Shown one piece after another: positions 8,508 to 17,883 of a stretch of 64,000 bases of DNA (positions are counted from its first letter, which is position 1; each line of letters opens with the position of its first letter). The notes under the pieces were generated by a model. It made no database searches. It was not told the origin of the DNA and saw nothing but the letters and a program-made list of their open reading frames with translations. The translations under genes were made by a program, and so were the position numbers. Where the stretch lies: positions 222,205-286,204 of the forward strand of contig CBFIEM010000001.1 in the NCBI GenBank assembly GCA_965661625.1, read 5' to 3'. Origin of the DNA: GCA-2705995 sp965661625. GTDB taxonomy: Bacteria > Bacteroidota > Bacteroidia > Flavobacteriales_G > Salibacteraceae.

Positions 8508-9755
8508 GTGAAAACTGCACTATTCATAGGTTTATTTTGGCCAGAGCCTACAACATCTGCCGCAGGCGCAAGAACCATGCGTTTGATGGAATGGCTTCAA
8601 CAGGCAGGATACCGGGTTCATTCCGGCGCCACTGCAAGTCCTTCTGCCTACAGTGCAGTGCATGGTAAGGCTCACATCACCACCCACCATATTGTAGTAA
8701 ACGACACGAGTTTTGATGAGTTTATAACTGAATTAAATCCCGATGTTGTAATCTATGACACCTTCTTGAGCGAAGAGCAGTTCGGCTGGCGTGTAAAGAA
8801 ACACGCTCCTCAATCACTACAGGTGCTTGACCTGCAAGATTTACACTTCTTAAGACAAGCTCGCAGTAAGGCTAAACTTTGGGATAACGGTGCTCAAGAA
8901 GAGCTAAGTAATGCGACCACTTTTCGCGAGGTTGCTGGCGTCTACAGGTGTGACTTGACACTTGTAATATCGAAAACAGAATACACCTTACTCGTTGAGC
9001 AATTCAACGTTCCCAAAAGCCTCCTGATTTACCTCCCTTTGGTGTATGATTTTCCAGCTCCTAACGGGGCTAGGTGGGCCAACAGGAGTGGATTTTGTTC
9101 GATTGGTAGCTTTAAACATAAGCCCAATGTGGATTTGCTTTCATTTACGCTTAGCAACCTTTGGCCGCGCATAAAACGCAAACTGCCAGATGCAACTTGG
9201 CACATCTATGGGACCTATGCAGGTGCTCAATCCCATCAATTTCACCACCCTCAAAAAGGAGTATACTTAGTGGGTCATGCCGACTTTGTTGTTGAGGTAA
9301 TGCATTCACACCGTGTATTACTAGCCCCAGTTAGATTTGGAGCAGGGCTAAAAGGAAAACTTTTAGATGCCTGCTACTACGGTATACCGAGTGTAACGAC
9401 ACCTATTGGCGCTGAGGGAATCCAGGAAAATGAACAATGGGCAGGAGTATGCAGCAGTGACATTGATGCCCTCATAGAAGAAACTTGCACCTTGTATAGC
9501 GATCAAACCGACTGGGAAAAAGCGGTAAACAATGGCAATAAACTCATTTCTAAATTTAATGCTTCAACGCACAGAACACTTTTTCTTGAAGCACTCAACC
9601 ACCTTGTTATAAACTTAGAAAATCACCGCAGAAGTAACTTTATCGGGCAAATGATTGGTCATCACCGCCTCAAAAGCACGGAATACCTTTCACGTTTTAT
9701 AGAGACGAAAAAAGCCTTAGAAGCATTACGACTCGATAGCAGCAACCCCGGGTAG
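8508..9755 (+). CDS. glycosyltransferase, GT-B fold
   Basis: A 415-residue protein starting at GTG 8508. The N-terminal half begins KTALFIGLFWPEPTTSAAGARTMR, typical of a family 4-like acceptor domain. The C-terminal half has the nucleotide-sugar domain: SIGSFKHKPNVDLL, LVGHADFVVEVMHSHRVLLAP and the region GAGLKGKLLDACYYGIPSVTT with a conserved pattern for sugar-nucleotide binding. It is probably cytoplasmic and transfers a sugar to an envelope glycan or a lipid, of unknown identity. Its 3' end overlaps convergent pgk by 30 bases. Confidence 0.85.
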   Translation: MKTALFIGLFWPEPTTSAAGARTMRLMEWLQQAGYRVHSGATASPSAYSAVHGKAHITTHHIVVNDTSFDEFITELNPDVVIYDTFLSEEQFGWRVKKHAPQSLQVLDLQDLHFLRQARSKAKLWDNGAQEELSNATTFREVAGVYRCDLTLVISKTEYTLLVEQFNVPKSLLIYLPLVYDFPAPNGARWANRSGFCSIGSFKHKPNVDLLSFTLSNLWPRIKRKLPDATWHIYGTYAGAQSHQFHHPQKGVYLVGHADFVVEVMHSHRVLLAPVRFGAGLKGKLLDACYYGIPSVTTPIGAEGIQENEQWAGVCSSDIDALIEETCTLYSDQTDWEKAVNNGNKLISKFNASTHRTLFLEALNHLVINLENHRRSNFIGQMIGHHRLKSTEYLSRFIETKKALEALRLDSSNPG

Positions 9756-10916
9756 TTTTTTTCCTTCAATCAGCTCTAAAAGTGCTCCTCCTCCAGTAGA
9801 AACATAGCTTACATGATCTGCTAAGTTGTATTTATTAACGGCAGCTACAGAGTCTCCTCCACCAACTAAAGAAAACGCACCGCGTTCTGTTGCAGTAACC
9901 ACCGCATAGGCCACTTTCTTTGTGCCAGCCTCAAAATTATCAAACTCAAAAACGCCCATTGGTCCATTCCATAAAATGGTTTTGGACTCTTCAATACACA
10001 ATTTATTCTGCTCAGCAGCTTTTGGGCCAATGTCCAGTCCCATCCAATTTTCAGGAATATCATTGGTCTGTGTTATGCGTTGTTCAGCATCGTTGCTAAA
10101 TCCATTGGCACAAACTGAGTCTTCGGGAAGTAAAATCCTTACGCCCTTAGCTTCGGCTTGTTTCATCACTTGTTTTGCAACATCTAAAAACGCTGTTTCT
10201 ACAAGTGATGAACCCACATTTCCTCCTTGTGCTGCTTCAAACGTGTAAGCCATTCCACCACCAATTATGAGGTTATCTATTTTATCCAGAAGGTTTTCGA
10301 TGATTCCAATTTTTGAAGAAACTTTAGCACCACCAATAATTGCGGTAAAAGGTTTCTGCGCCTTGTACATAACTGCCTCGGCACTTTTGAGCTCGTTCGC
10401 CATGAGGTATCCAAAATACTTGCTACCTGGAAAGAATGAAGCAATAACTGCGGTAGACGCGTGCTCGCGATGAGCAGTTCCAAACGCATCATTCACATAA
10501 CAATCTCCTAAAGCAGCCAGTTGCTCAGCAAAGTCGCGATCACCAGCAGTTTCCTCAGCATGGAAGCGAACATTTTCAAGCAATAAAACTTCTCCTTGCT
10601 TCAGGTTCGCGGCTTTATCCCGAGCGTCTGGACCTATAGTATCCAAAGCAAAATGAGTTGGCAACCCCAGCAATGAAGCTAAGTGGGTAGCCACATGATT
10701 GAGGGAAAACTTATCCTCTGGCCCATTTTTAGGACGACCTAAATGCGACATGAGAATTACGGACCCACCATCTTTTGCGATCTTTTGAATTGTAGGAATT
10801 GCCGCTCGAATACGCGTATCATCAGTTATTTCGAATGCGTCGTTCAAGGGAACATTGAAATCTACACGAACGAGAACTTTTTTTCCTAAAAATGAGCCTT
10901 TGTCAATGGTGTTCAT
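9726..10916 (-). CDS. pgk: phosphoglycerate kinase
   Basis: A 396-residue glycolytic enzyme that makes ATP from 1,3-bisphosphoglycerate, starting at the ATG at 10916. The N-terminal signature VLVRVDFNVPL, the substrate-binding histidine-arginine segment MSHLGRPK, the GGAKVSSKIGI hinge and the C-terminal nucleotide site (LVGGGDSVAAVNKY, STGGGALLELIEGKKLPG) are complete. It is convergent with the glycosyltransferase gene. Confidence 0.97.
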   Translation of the reverse strand: MNTIDKGSFLGKKVLVRVDFNVPLNDAFEITDDTRIRAAIPTIQKIAKDGGSVILMSHLGRPKNGPEDKFSLNHVATHLASLLGLPTHFALDTIGPDARDKAANLKQGEVLLLENVRFHAEETAGDRDFAEQLAALGDCYVNDAFGTAHREHASTAVIASFFPGSKYFGYLMANELKSAEAVMYKAQKPFTAIIGGAKVSSKIGIIENLLDKIDNLIIGGGMAYTFEAAQGGNVGSSLVETAFLDVAKQVMKQAEAKGVRILLPEDSVCANGFSNDAEQRITQTNDIPENWMGLDIGPKAAEQNKLCIEESKTILWNGPMGVFEFDNFEAGTKKVAYAVVTATERGAFSLVGGGDSVAAVNKYNLADHVSYVSTGGGALLELIEGKKLPGVAAIES

Positions 10917-11034
10917 AGCCAAAAATTACTGGGTTAACTACCTCTATTGGTGCCTCAAAAATGCAAAATTGAACCGGCTCTACAAAGCACCTACATCGCC
11001 TTTTAAAAGCTGGATAATGGTTACATTTGGCGCA

Positions 11035-12150
11035 ATGGAATTCGATCAACTCATAGGGCAAAACCAATTGAGGTCTAAGTTAGAGCAAACCATCGCTGAT
11101 AATCATGTTAGTCATGCGCAGCTTTTTGCTGGAAAACTGGGATATGGTGGGCTTCCTTTAGCAATGGCTTTTGCAGAAGCACTGCTGGTTGCTAACTCTT
11201 CAGATCCAGAGCGTTGTAGGGTAAAATGCAGAAAGCTCATTCACCCAGACTTGCACTTTATGTTTCCGGCAAACAGGGCTGGAAGTGCTGAAAAAATAGA
11301 GTCCTCGAACTTCTATGAGCAGTGGCGAAAATCATATTTGGCAAATCCATACCTTTCGTTAATTGACTGGATGTCAGCTATTGATGTAGAAAATAAACAG
11401 GGAATAATTCGCGTGTCTCAAAGTAGGGAATTGCTGCGCTTTTTAACCCTCAAGCCTTACGAGGCGGCTTGTAAAATCGCCTTAATCTGGCTCCCGGAAA
11501 AAATGAACCTTTCCGCAGCGAATGCCCTTTTAAAAGCTTTAGAAGAGCCTAGTCAGAAAACCATTATCCTGTTGGTTTCAGATAATGAAGAGCAGCTTAT
11601 TACAACCATTCGCTCTAGAACTCAACTCGTTCGCGTCCCACCAATAGCAGAAACAAGCTTAAAAAAAGCTGTTGAGGAAATTGAGGGTATTTCACCTGAT
11701 AGAGCTGCTGTAATTGCTAAACTTGCAGAGGGCGATTTTGCTTATGCCCAACATTTAGCAAATCAAACAGCAGACGATCTTTTCAATCAAGAACAATTTA
11801 TATTATGGATGCGCCATTGCTACAGCAAAGATTTCTTTAAGGTTAGCAATTGGATGGAGGGCATTGTAAAGATTGGTCGCGAGCGACAAAAGCAGTTTTT
11901 CAGGTATGGGCTTCACATTTTCAGGGAGTGCATGGTGATGAATTACGGATCCGAAAGTTTACTTCGGTTAAACGACCAAGAACGCGCTTTTGTGAGTAAA
12001 TTTGCTCCCTTTGTGAATGCGGCTAATGCAATACAGTTGGCCGATACGTTTGAGGAGGCGGCTTATCACATCGAGCGAAATGCGAACCCGAAAGTGTTGT
12101 ATTTGGATGTATCGGTAAAAGTGATGAAATTACTAACGTTAAAGCCTTGA
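11035..12150 (+). CDS. holB: DNA polymerase III subunit delta' (clamp loader)
   Basis: A 371-residue protein, starting at ATG 11035 (MEFDQLIGQNQLRSKL); an ATG at 11017 is also open. It belongs to the AAA+ clamp-loader family: the Walker A position reads GKLGYGGLPLA and is degenerate, as expected for the non-ATPase delta' subunit. LSAANALLKALEEPSQKTIILLVS is the conserved stretch that leads to the SRC-like region, here IRSRTQLV. The zinc module has only two of the usual cysteines close together (RCRVKC). It loads the beta clamp on DNA. It is divergent from pgk and followed by the PSP1-domain gene, a common Flavobacteriales order. Confidence 0.92.
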   Translation: MEFDQLIGQNQLRSKLEQTIADNHVSHAQLFAGKLGYGGLPLAMAFAEALLVANSSDPERCRVKCRKLIHPDLHFMFPANRAGSAEKIESSNFYEQWRKSYLANPYLSLIDWMSAIDVENKQGIIRVSQSRELLRFLTLKPYEAACKIALIWLPEKMNLSAANALLKALEEPSQKTIILLVSDNEEQLITTIRSRTQLVRVPPIAETSLKKAVEEIEGISPDRAAVIAKLAEGDFAYAQHLANQTADDLFNQEQFILWMRHCYSKDFFKVSNWMEGIVKIGRERQKQFFRYGLHIFRECMVMNYGSESLLRLNDQERAFVSKFAPFVNAANAIQLADTFEEAAYHIERNANPKVLYLDVSVKVMKLLTLKP

Positions 12151-12166
12151 TGTTATTCAGGGCTTT
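12141..12166 (+). terminator. weak hairpin at the end of holB
   Basis: AAAGCCTTGA (12141-12150) pairs with TCAGGGCTTT (12157-12166) with one G-U pair and a six-base loop. The stop codon lies in the stem. There is no run of T after it, so it may only attenuate transcription into the next gene. Confidence 0.3.
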
Positions 12167-12230
12167 CTCCGTAAATTTGAGTGAAATCGAATATTCCTGT
12201 CAATTAAGACAGTCTAAATAAAACGAATGT

Positions 12231-13535
12231 ATGGGATGTGGAAATTGTTCTTCCGGAGGATGTGGAAGTAAGCCAGCTGGTTGCGGAAGCAATGGCTCGT
12301 GTATGAGTGGAGGATGTGGTAAATTGGATGTGTTTGACTGGTTGGCAGGTATGGACCTTCCCAATGGCAAAAACAGCTACCCTTACGTAGAAGTTCGTTT
12401 TAAGAATACCCGAAAAGATTACTTTAAACTTGACAAAGTTGAAGCACATGTAGGTGAGCCTGTAGTAGTTGGGTGTTCATCTGGATATGACATTGGTATG
12501 GTGACCATGGTAGGCGAGCTTGTTGCTGTTCAAATGGACAAACGCAAAATTAGGCCTGAAAAACACGAGTTTCGCTCGATAATTCGCAAACCTGACCAAG
12601 AAGAAATAGACCGCTGGCAATCTGTTCGTAAAGAAGAAAAGCCAACCATGCTCGCAACGCGATTGATTGTTCAAGAGCTGAAACTTCAAATGAAAATTAC
12701 CGATGTAGAGTTCCAAGCTGACCGCTCGAAAGCTACATTTTACTATACTGCCGAAGATCGTGTAGATTTTCGCGAGCTAATTCGCATCCTTGCCGATCGG
12801 TTTAAGACCCGCATAGAAATGCGTCAAATTGGGGCGCGTCAGGAGGCTGGACGCGTAGGAGGAATTGGAAGCTGTGGTAGGGAACTGTGTTGCTCTACGT
12901 GGTTAACTGATTTTAGGTCGGTTAGCACCTCTGCTGCTCGTTATCAGCAGCTCGCTATTAACCCCCTCAAGCTCGCTGGACAATGTGGGAAACTTAAGTG
13001 TTGCTTGAATTATGAGCTTGATGCCTACAAAGATGCAGTGAAAGAGTTTCCCGATAGCAATGTGCGCTTGAAGACAAAAACGGGAACCGCATTTCTTCAA
13101 AAAACCGATATTTTTCGCAGGAGGCAATGGTATGCTTATCCTGAGGCTCCCGGGAAGTTCTTTGAGCTTTCTTTAGATCGCGTGAAAGAGATTATTGCAC
13201 TAAATGAAAGCAATACGTTTCCTGACGATTTAGAAGGCTTCGTTGAAATTCCAGAACTCGAACAAGAACCGGATTACGAAAACGTCGTTGGGCAAGATAG
13301 CCTCACACGCTTTGATCGCAAGAAGTCATCTTCTCGAAATAAACGGAACAAACGGAAATCAAAAGGACCTAATAAGCCACAAAACAAGAGAAATACAGGC
13401 GATAAAGCGCCTGAAAAAGATGCTAAACGAGGAAGGGAAGCAAGGTCGAAGTCAAGGCCTAAAAAACGTCCAAGCGCTAAACCAAGAAGACCGAATAAAC
13501 CTAACACTAAGAATAATGATAAGCCGTCTAGCTAG
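12231..13535 (+). CDS. PSP1 domain protein (RicT/YaaT-like) with Cys-rich N-terminus
   Basis: A 434-residue protein in three parts. Residues 3-29 contain six cysteines in a Gly/Ser-rich stretch. The PSP1 core (about 60-290) holds the family signatures ICRELCC-type GSCGRELCCSTW and GKLKCCLNYEL. The C-terminal 80 residues are a low-complexity Lys/Arg/Asn/Pro tail (for example KKSSSRNKRNKRKSKGPNK). In Bacillus the related RicT (YaaT) is part of an Fe-S-containing complex that guides RNase Y mRNA processing. The cytoplasmic role here is inferred. Its last 20 bases overlap gldH. Confidence 0.9.
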   Translation: MGCGNCSSGGCGSKPAGCGSNGSCMSGGCGKLDVFDWLAGMDLPNGKNSYPYVEVRFKNTRKDYFKLDKVEAHVGEPVVVGCSSGYDIGMVTMVGELVAVQMDKRKIRPEKHEFRSIIRKPDQEEIDRWQSVRKEEKPTMLATRLIVQELKLQMKITDVEFQADRSKATFYYTAEDRVDFRELIRILADRFKTRIEMRQIGARQEAGRVGGIGSCGRELCCSTWLTDFRSVSTSAARYQQLAINPLKLAGQCGKLKCCLNYELDAYKDAVKEFPDSNVRLKTKTGTAFLQKTDIFRRRQWYAYPEAPGKFFELSLDRVKEIIALNESNTFPDDLEGFVEIPELEQEPDYENVVGQDSLTRFDRKKSSSRNKRNKRKSKGPNKPQNKRNTGDKAPEKDAKRGREARSKSRPKKRPSAKPRRPNKPNTKNNDKPSS

Positions 13536-13992
13536 TATCATTGCAATTGGTCTACTTGTACTAGGGTGCTCCTCTGATCACCATTATGCTGCAGTAAACC
13601 CCATTGATGATCACGCATGGTCAATCAATGATAAACAGCGCTTTTCATTTCATATTGACGACGCATCCAGTCCTTACAATGTTTTCGTATCCGTCCGCAA
13701 TACAGGAGCTTATCAGTACAGTAATTTGTGGCTATTTATCCAAACCGAATTTCCTGACCATTCACTGGAAGTAGATACTGTTGAGTGCCCTTTGGCTTAC
13801 CCAGACGGACGTTGGCTCGGAGAGGGTGTTGGTGACCTTTTAGATAACTTGATCTTATACCAATATCAGCACCAGTTTCCCGATTCTGGTGACTACACAT
13901 ACACCATTACCCACGCTATGCGGGCAAATACCATTGAAGAAATAACAGATGTTGGATTAATTGTAGACCGAGCAACCCCTGTATCGCAATGA
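13516..13992 (+). CDS. gldH: gliding motility lipoprotein GldH
   Basis: A 158-residue lipoprotein starting at ATG 13516, inside the end of the PSP1 gene. The signal peptide MISRLASIIAIGLLVLGC ends in a lipobox cysteine at residue 18. The mature domain (AWSINDKQRFSFHIDD, VSVRNTGAYQYSNLWLFIQT, YPDGRWLGEGVGDLLDN) follows the GldH family, and the gene order PSP1-gldH-PBP1A is conserved in Flavobacteriales. GldH is needed for gliding in Flavobacterium johnsoniae, though its exact step is unclear. It overlaps the following PBP1A gene by four bases. Confidence 0.92.
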   Translation: MISRLASIIAIGLLVLGCSSDHHYAAVNPIDDHAWSINDKQRFSFHIDDASSPYNVFVSVRNTGAYQYSNLWLFIQTEFPDHSLEVDTVECPLAYPDGRWLGEGVGDLLDNLILYQYQHQFPDSGDYTYTITHAMRANTIEEITDVGLIVDRATPVSQ

Positions 13993-16424
13993 CAGAAGAA
14001 GTACAAACACCATCACCAAGCAATAAACGCAAAATCATCCTGTTCTTTTGGGCTTTTTTTGGTGTGGGATTAATTGTTGTAACGCTTTTTTTCTATTCAC
14101 TTTCTATGGGGTGGATTTGGGAGCTTCCTTCATTCGAGGAGCTCGAAAACCCTAAAAGCAATTTGGCAACTGAAGTAATAACAGCTGACAATCAACTGAT
14201 AGGAAAATATTACAGTGAAAACAGAACCCATATAAACTTTAATCAAATTCCTAAAGAAATGGTGCAAGCCTTGGTTGCTACTGAGGATGAGCGCTTTTAT
14301 GATCACTCCGGAATTGATATTCGCGGACTAGCGCGAGCGATTGCCTACATGGGAACAAAAGGTGGAGCGAGTACAATAACTCAGCAGCTTGCGAAATTGC
14401 TCTTTCACGAGCCCTCATCTTCTACAATTGGCAGAATAAAACAAAAATTAATGGAGTGGGTTATTGCCGCAAAGCTAGAGCGACAATATACCAAAGAGGA
14501 AATCCTTACGATGTACCTCAATAAGTTTGATTTTATCAATAACGCAGTAGGGATAGAGTCAGCTGCTCAAGTTTATTTCGGCAAACCGGCTAATGAACTC
14601 GAAATTCACGAAAGTGCTCTTCTCGTTGGGATGTGCAAAAACCCAGCGTATTTTAATCCTCGCCGTTTTGAAGAACGCTCAATTAATCGTCGGAACACAG
14701 TGTTTGGTCAAATGCAACGCAATAAGATCATTTCACCTGCCGAGTGCGACTCTTTAAAAACGCTTCCATTAGATTTAGAATATACAAGCGCCGGTCACCG
14801 AGACGGTCTTGCGCCCTATTTTCGTGAAGTTCTCCGTGCAGAACTGCGCAAGCTGTTCACCGAAAAGGATGAAGAGGGAAACTACTTGTTAAGTCATCCT
14901 GATGGAACACCTTTTGACATTTATAGAGATGGGTTAAAGATTTATACTACCCTTGACGCGCGCATGCAACGTTATGCTGAAAATGCGGTGAAAACGCATT
15001 TGGGAAATGAACTACAATCCGATTTCAATCGTCGCAATACGAATAAACGCAACCCTCCTTTTAGCAACGATTTGACCGATAAGCAGGCAGAACGCATTGT
15101 AAATCAAGCCAAGCGTAGAAGTCCACGTTACCTCATTTTAACCGGTAAACAATGTGCAAACTGCGGCAGAAGAGGCGATTTCGTCGCTGAACAAAAGGTT
15201 GATGGGAAGTCCATGTGGGTGTGCACTGCTTCAGACTGTGGTCACCAGCAGCATAAAGTACCTGTAGACTCCATAGCAATCCTGTTCAATACTCCTACTC
15301 CAATGAACGTTTTTTCATGGGGTGGTGAAATCGATACGGTGATGACCCCGCTAGACTCCATCAAGTACTACAAAGGATTCCTACAGGCAGGACTAATGTC
15401 TATGGACCCTAAAACTGGAGAGGTTAAAGCTTGGGTAGGAGGAATTGATTATGATTATTTTGCCTATGATCACGTGCGTCAAAGTCGTCGACAAGTAGGC
15501 TCCACTTTTAAGCCTTTTGTGTATGCTTTAGCTATAGAGGCTGGCTACTCGCCTTGCTACGAAGTTCCCAATATTTTATACTCCTTCAAAAAGGGGGAAT
15601 GGGGACTGTTACGCGACTGGACTCCAAAAAACTCCGATGGTGAATACGGGTTCAATGTATCCTTAAAATATGGATTGGCAAACTCCATGAATACCATTAC
15701 TGCCTACGTCATGAAAAAATTTGGACCGCCCGCAGTAATCGAATATGCCAGAAGAATGGGAATTACCTCACCTTTAGACACGGTTCCATCTTTAGCACTA
15801 GGGGTTGCTGACATTTCGCTTTACGAAATGGTGGGAGCAAATGCGACTTTCGCCAACAAGGGAATCTGGCAAAAACCCATTTTTATTACTCGGATAGAGG
15901 ATAAAAACGGCATGGTTATCAAAGAGTTCAGACCCATTACAAAAGAGGCTATGAGCGAGGAGAATGCCTATGCCATGTTAAACCTCATGAAGGGAGTGGT
16001 AGATGGTGTTCGTGGTGGGCCAGAACAAAAGAAAACCGGCACGGGAATTCGCTTGCGTTATAATAGTCCTAAACGAGACTATGACGACATCCGGTACCCT
16101 ATCGCTGGTAAAACGGGAACCACACAAAACAACTCGGATGGTTGGTTTATGGGGGTAACTCCGGACCTTGTAACTGGTGTTTGGGTAGGGGCAGATGATC
16201 GTTCCGTTCGCTTTAACAGCACCTACTATGGTCAAGGTGCAAATACAGCTTTACCTATTTGGGGGTATTACATGAAGCAAGTATGGGCAGACTCAACCAT
16301 CGATGTATCAAAAGAAGACTTTGAAAAACCCAATAAACCCCTTACAATCCAGTTAGATTGCAGTAAATCTTCACAATCCGGACAGGGGTTTAATTCTGAT
16401 GAAACTCCGGATTGGAATAATTAA
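13989..16424 (+). CDS. mrcA: penicillin-binding protein 1A with zinc-ribbon-like insert
   Basis: An 811-residue bifunctional peptidoglycan synthase. One N-terminal membrane anchor (about 16-38) is followed by a GT51 glycosyltransferase domain with the catalytic Glu99 in ATEDERFYDHSGIDIRG. The transpeptidase domain has all three motifs: S505-T-F-K508, S566-M-N568 and K708-T-G710. Between the domains lies a Cys4 cluster, C389-x2-C392-x19-C412-x4-C417 followed by GH, which looks like a zinc ribbon and is not a normal part of PBP1A. The enzyme acts in the periplasm. It is coupled to gldH by a four-base overlap. Confidence 0.95.
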   Translation: MTEEVQTPSPSNKRKIILFFWAFFGVGLIVVTLFFYSLSMGWIWELPSFEELENPKSNLATEVITADNQLIGKYYSENRTHINFNQIPKEMVQALVATEDERFYDHSGIDIRGLARAIAYMGTKGGASTITQQLAKLLFHEPSSSTIGRIKQKLMEWVIAAKLERQYTKEEILTMYLNKFDFINNAVGIESAAQVYFGKPANELEIHESALLVGMCKNPAYFNPRRFEERSINRRNTVFGQMQRNKIISPAECDSLKTLPLDLEYTSAGHRDGLAPYFREVLRAELRKLFTEKDEEGNYLLSHPDGTPFDIYRDGLKIYTTLDARMQRYAENAVKTHLGNELQSDFNRRNTNKRNPPFSNDLTDKQAERIVNQAKRRSPRYLILTGKQCANCGRRGDFVAEQKVDGKSMWVCTASDCGHQQHKVPVDSIAILFNTPTPMNVFSWGGEIDTVMTPLDSIKYYKGFLQAGLMSMDPKTGEVKAWVGGIDYDYFAYDHVRQSRRQVGSTFKPFVYALAIEAGYSPCYEVPNILYSFKKGEWGLLRDWTPKNSDGEYGFNVSLKYGLANSMNTITAYVMKKFGPPAVIEYARRMGITSPLDTVPSLALGVADISLYEMVGANATFANKGIWQKPIFITRIEDKNGMVIKEFRPITKEAMSEENAYAMLNLMKGVVDGVRGGPEQKKTGTGIRLRYNSPKRDYDDIRYPIAGKTGTTQNNSDGWFMGVTPDLVTGVWVGADDRSVRFNSTYYGQGANTALPIWGYYMKQVWADSTIDVSKEDFEKPNKPLTIQLDCSKSSQSGQGFNSDETPDWNN

Positions 16425-16434
16425 TTGAACAGGT

Positions 16435-17136
16435 ATGATTAATAAAGTAATCACCAGTAATTCAGAGGTCATTGAGGGCCTGACAGACAACATGACACTC
16501 ATGTTGGGCGGTTTCGGACTTTGCGGAATTCCAGAAAGAGCGATAGCCTTAATTCGCGATAGCGGTGTAAAAGGACTCACCTGTATTAGTAACAATGCAG
16601 GGGTCGATGATTTTGGTTTAGGCCTGCTTTTACAAACACGCCAAATCAAAAAGATGATTTCCTCATATGTAGGCGAAAACGATTTATTCGAAAAGCAAAT
16701 GCTAAGTGGCGAACTTGAAGTAGACCTTGTTCCGCAGGGATCGCTAGCTGAGCGGTGTAGAGCTGGGGGTGCTGGGGTTCCGGCATTTTTCACTCCTGCT
16801 GGTTTCGGAACTGAAATCGCAGAAGGAAAAGAGGTAAGGTGGTTTGATGGAAAACCACACCTTCTTGAAGAAGCGCTTACAGCGGATTTTTCATTTGTAA
16901 AAGCATGGAAAGGTGATACCGCAGGGAATTTAATTTTTAAAGCTACTGCTAGGAATTTTAATCCCGTGATGGCAATGGCTGGCAAGGTAACAGTTGCTGA
17001 AGTTGAGGAGCTTGTTCCTGCTGGAGAGCTCGACCCAAATGAAATTCATACACCAGGCATTTTTGTTCAGCGCATTTTTCAAGGAGTTGGTTATGAAAAA
17101 CGCATTGAGCAACGCACTACTCGGCCACGCGCTTAA
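16435..17136 (+). CDS. scoA: 3-oxoacid CoA-transferase subunit A
   Basis: A 233-residue subunit that works with the next gene to move CoA from succinyl-CoA to acetoacetate or another 3-oxoacid. The family I CoA-transferase signature GGFGLCGIPE (residues 21-31) is near the N-terminus, and the C-terminal segment ELDPNEIHTPGIFVQRI is typical. Length fits the family. The gene begins 10 bases after PBP1A and 19 bases before scoB; the last two are clearly one enzyme. Confidence 0.95.
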   Translation: MINKVITSNSEVIEGLTDNMTLMLGGFGLCGIPERAIALIRDSGVKGLTCISNNAGVDDFGLGLLLQTRQIKKMISSYVGENDLFEKQMLSGELEVDLVPQGSLAERCRAGGAGVPAFFTPAGFGTEIAEGKEVRWFDGKPHLLEEALTADFSFVKAWKGDTAGNLIFKATARNFNPVMAMAGKVTVAEVEELVPAGELDPNEIHTPGIFVQRIFQGVGYEKRIEQRTTRPRA

Positions 17137-17155
17137 CTTCTAAACGATTATAACT

Positions 17156-17812
17156 ATGGCACTCGATAAACACGGAATAGCAAAACGAATAGCACAAGAG
17201 TTGGAAGACGGCATGTATGTCAACTTGGGAATAGGAATTCCAACGCTTGTCGCAAATTACGTACCCGAAGAAATTAGCGTTGAATTTCAATCTGAAAATG
17301 GGGTATTAGGCATGGGGCCGTTTCCATTTGATGGGGATGAAGATGCTGACCTCATCAATGCCGGAAAACAAACCATTACAACCAAAAAAGGAGCAGTTTT
17401 CTTCGATTCTAGTACCAGCTTTGCCATGATTCGTGGGCAACATGTCCAGCTCACTGTATTAGGAGCTATGGAGGTTTCAGAAACTGGCGACATCGCCAAT
17501 TGGAAAATACCAGGTAAAATGGTCAAGGGCATGGGTGGCGCTATGGACCTCGTTGCCTCTGCAGAAAATATTATTGTGGCAATGATGCATGCGAATAAAG
17601 CTGGCCAGTCGAAACTATTGAAAGCATGTACGCTGCCAATTACAGGGGTTAATTGCGTAAAACGCGTGGTTACTAACTTAGCTGTTATGGACATTAAAGA
17701 CCGTGCTTTTCATTTAGTAGAGCGTGCTCCAGGAGTTTCGGTTGAAGAAATTGAAGCAGCAACCGAAGGAAAGCTCATAGTCCCTGATAACGTTCCAGAA
17801 ATGGACATCTAA
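17156..17812 (+). CDS. scoB: 3-oxoacid CoA-transferase subunit B
   Basis: A 218-residue catalytic subunit. The glutamate that forms the CoA thioester is Glu47 in FQSENGVLGMG. The segments NLGIGIPTLVANYVP and MGGAMDLVASAENIIVAMMH are family hallmarks. It pairs with scoA immediately upstream. The 71 bases before the next gene show no clear terminator. Confidence 0.96.
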   Translation: MALDKHGIAKRIAQELEDGMYVNLGIGIPTLVANYVPEEISVEFQSENGVLGMGPFPFDGDEDADLINAGKQTITTKKGAVFFDSSTSFAMIRGQHVQLTVLGAMEVSETGDIANWKIPGKMVKGMGGAMDLVASAENIIVAMMHANKAGQSKLLKACTLPITGVNCVKRVVTNLAVMDIKDRAFHLVERAPGVSVEEIEAATEGKLIVPDNVPEMDI

Positions 17813-17883
17813 CCAAATCAGTCCCTTACAGCAACTGGTGAAAGATATTTTCGTTCTTTTGTGAGCATTAAAGAAGGCACACC

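Noticed and set aside
16371..16985. 204-codon open frame opposite the end of the PBP1A gene and scoA
   Set aside because: Spans the junction of two real genes on the other strand with low-complexity Pro/Ser composition; a shadow frame.
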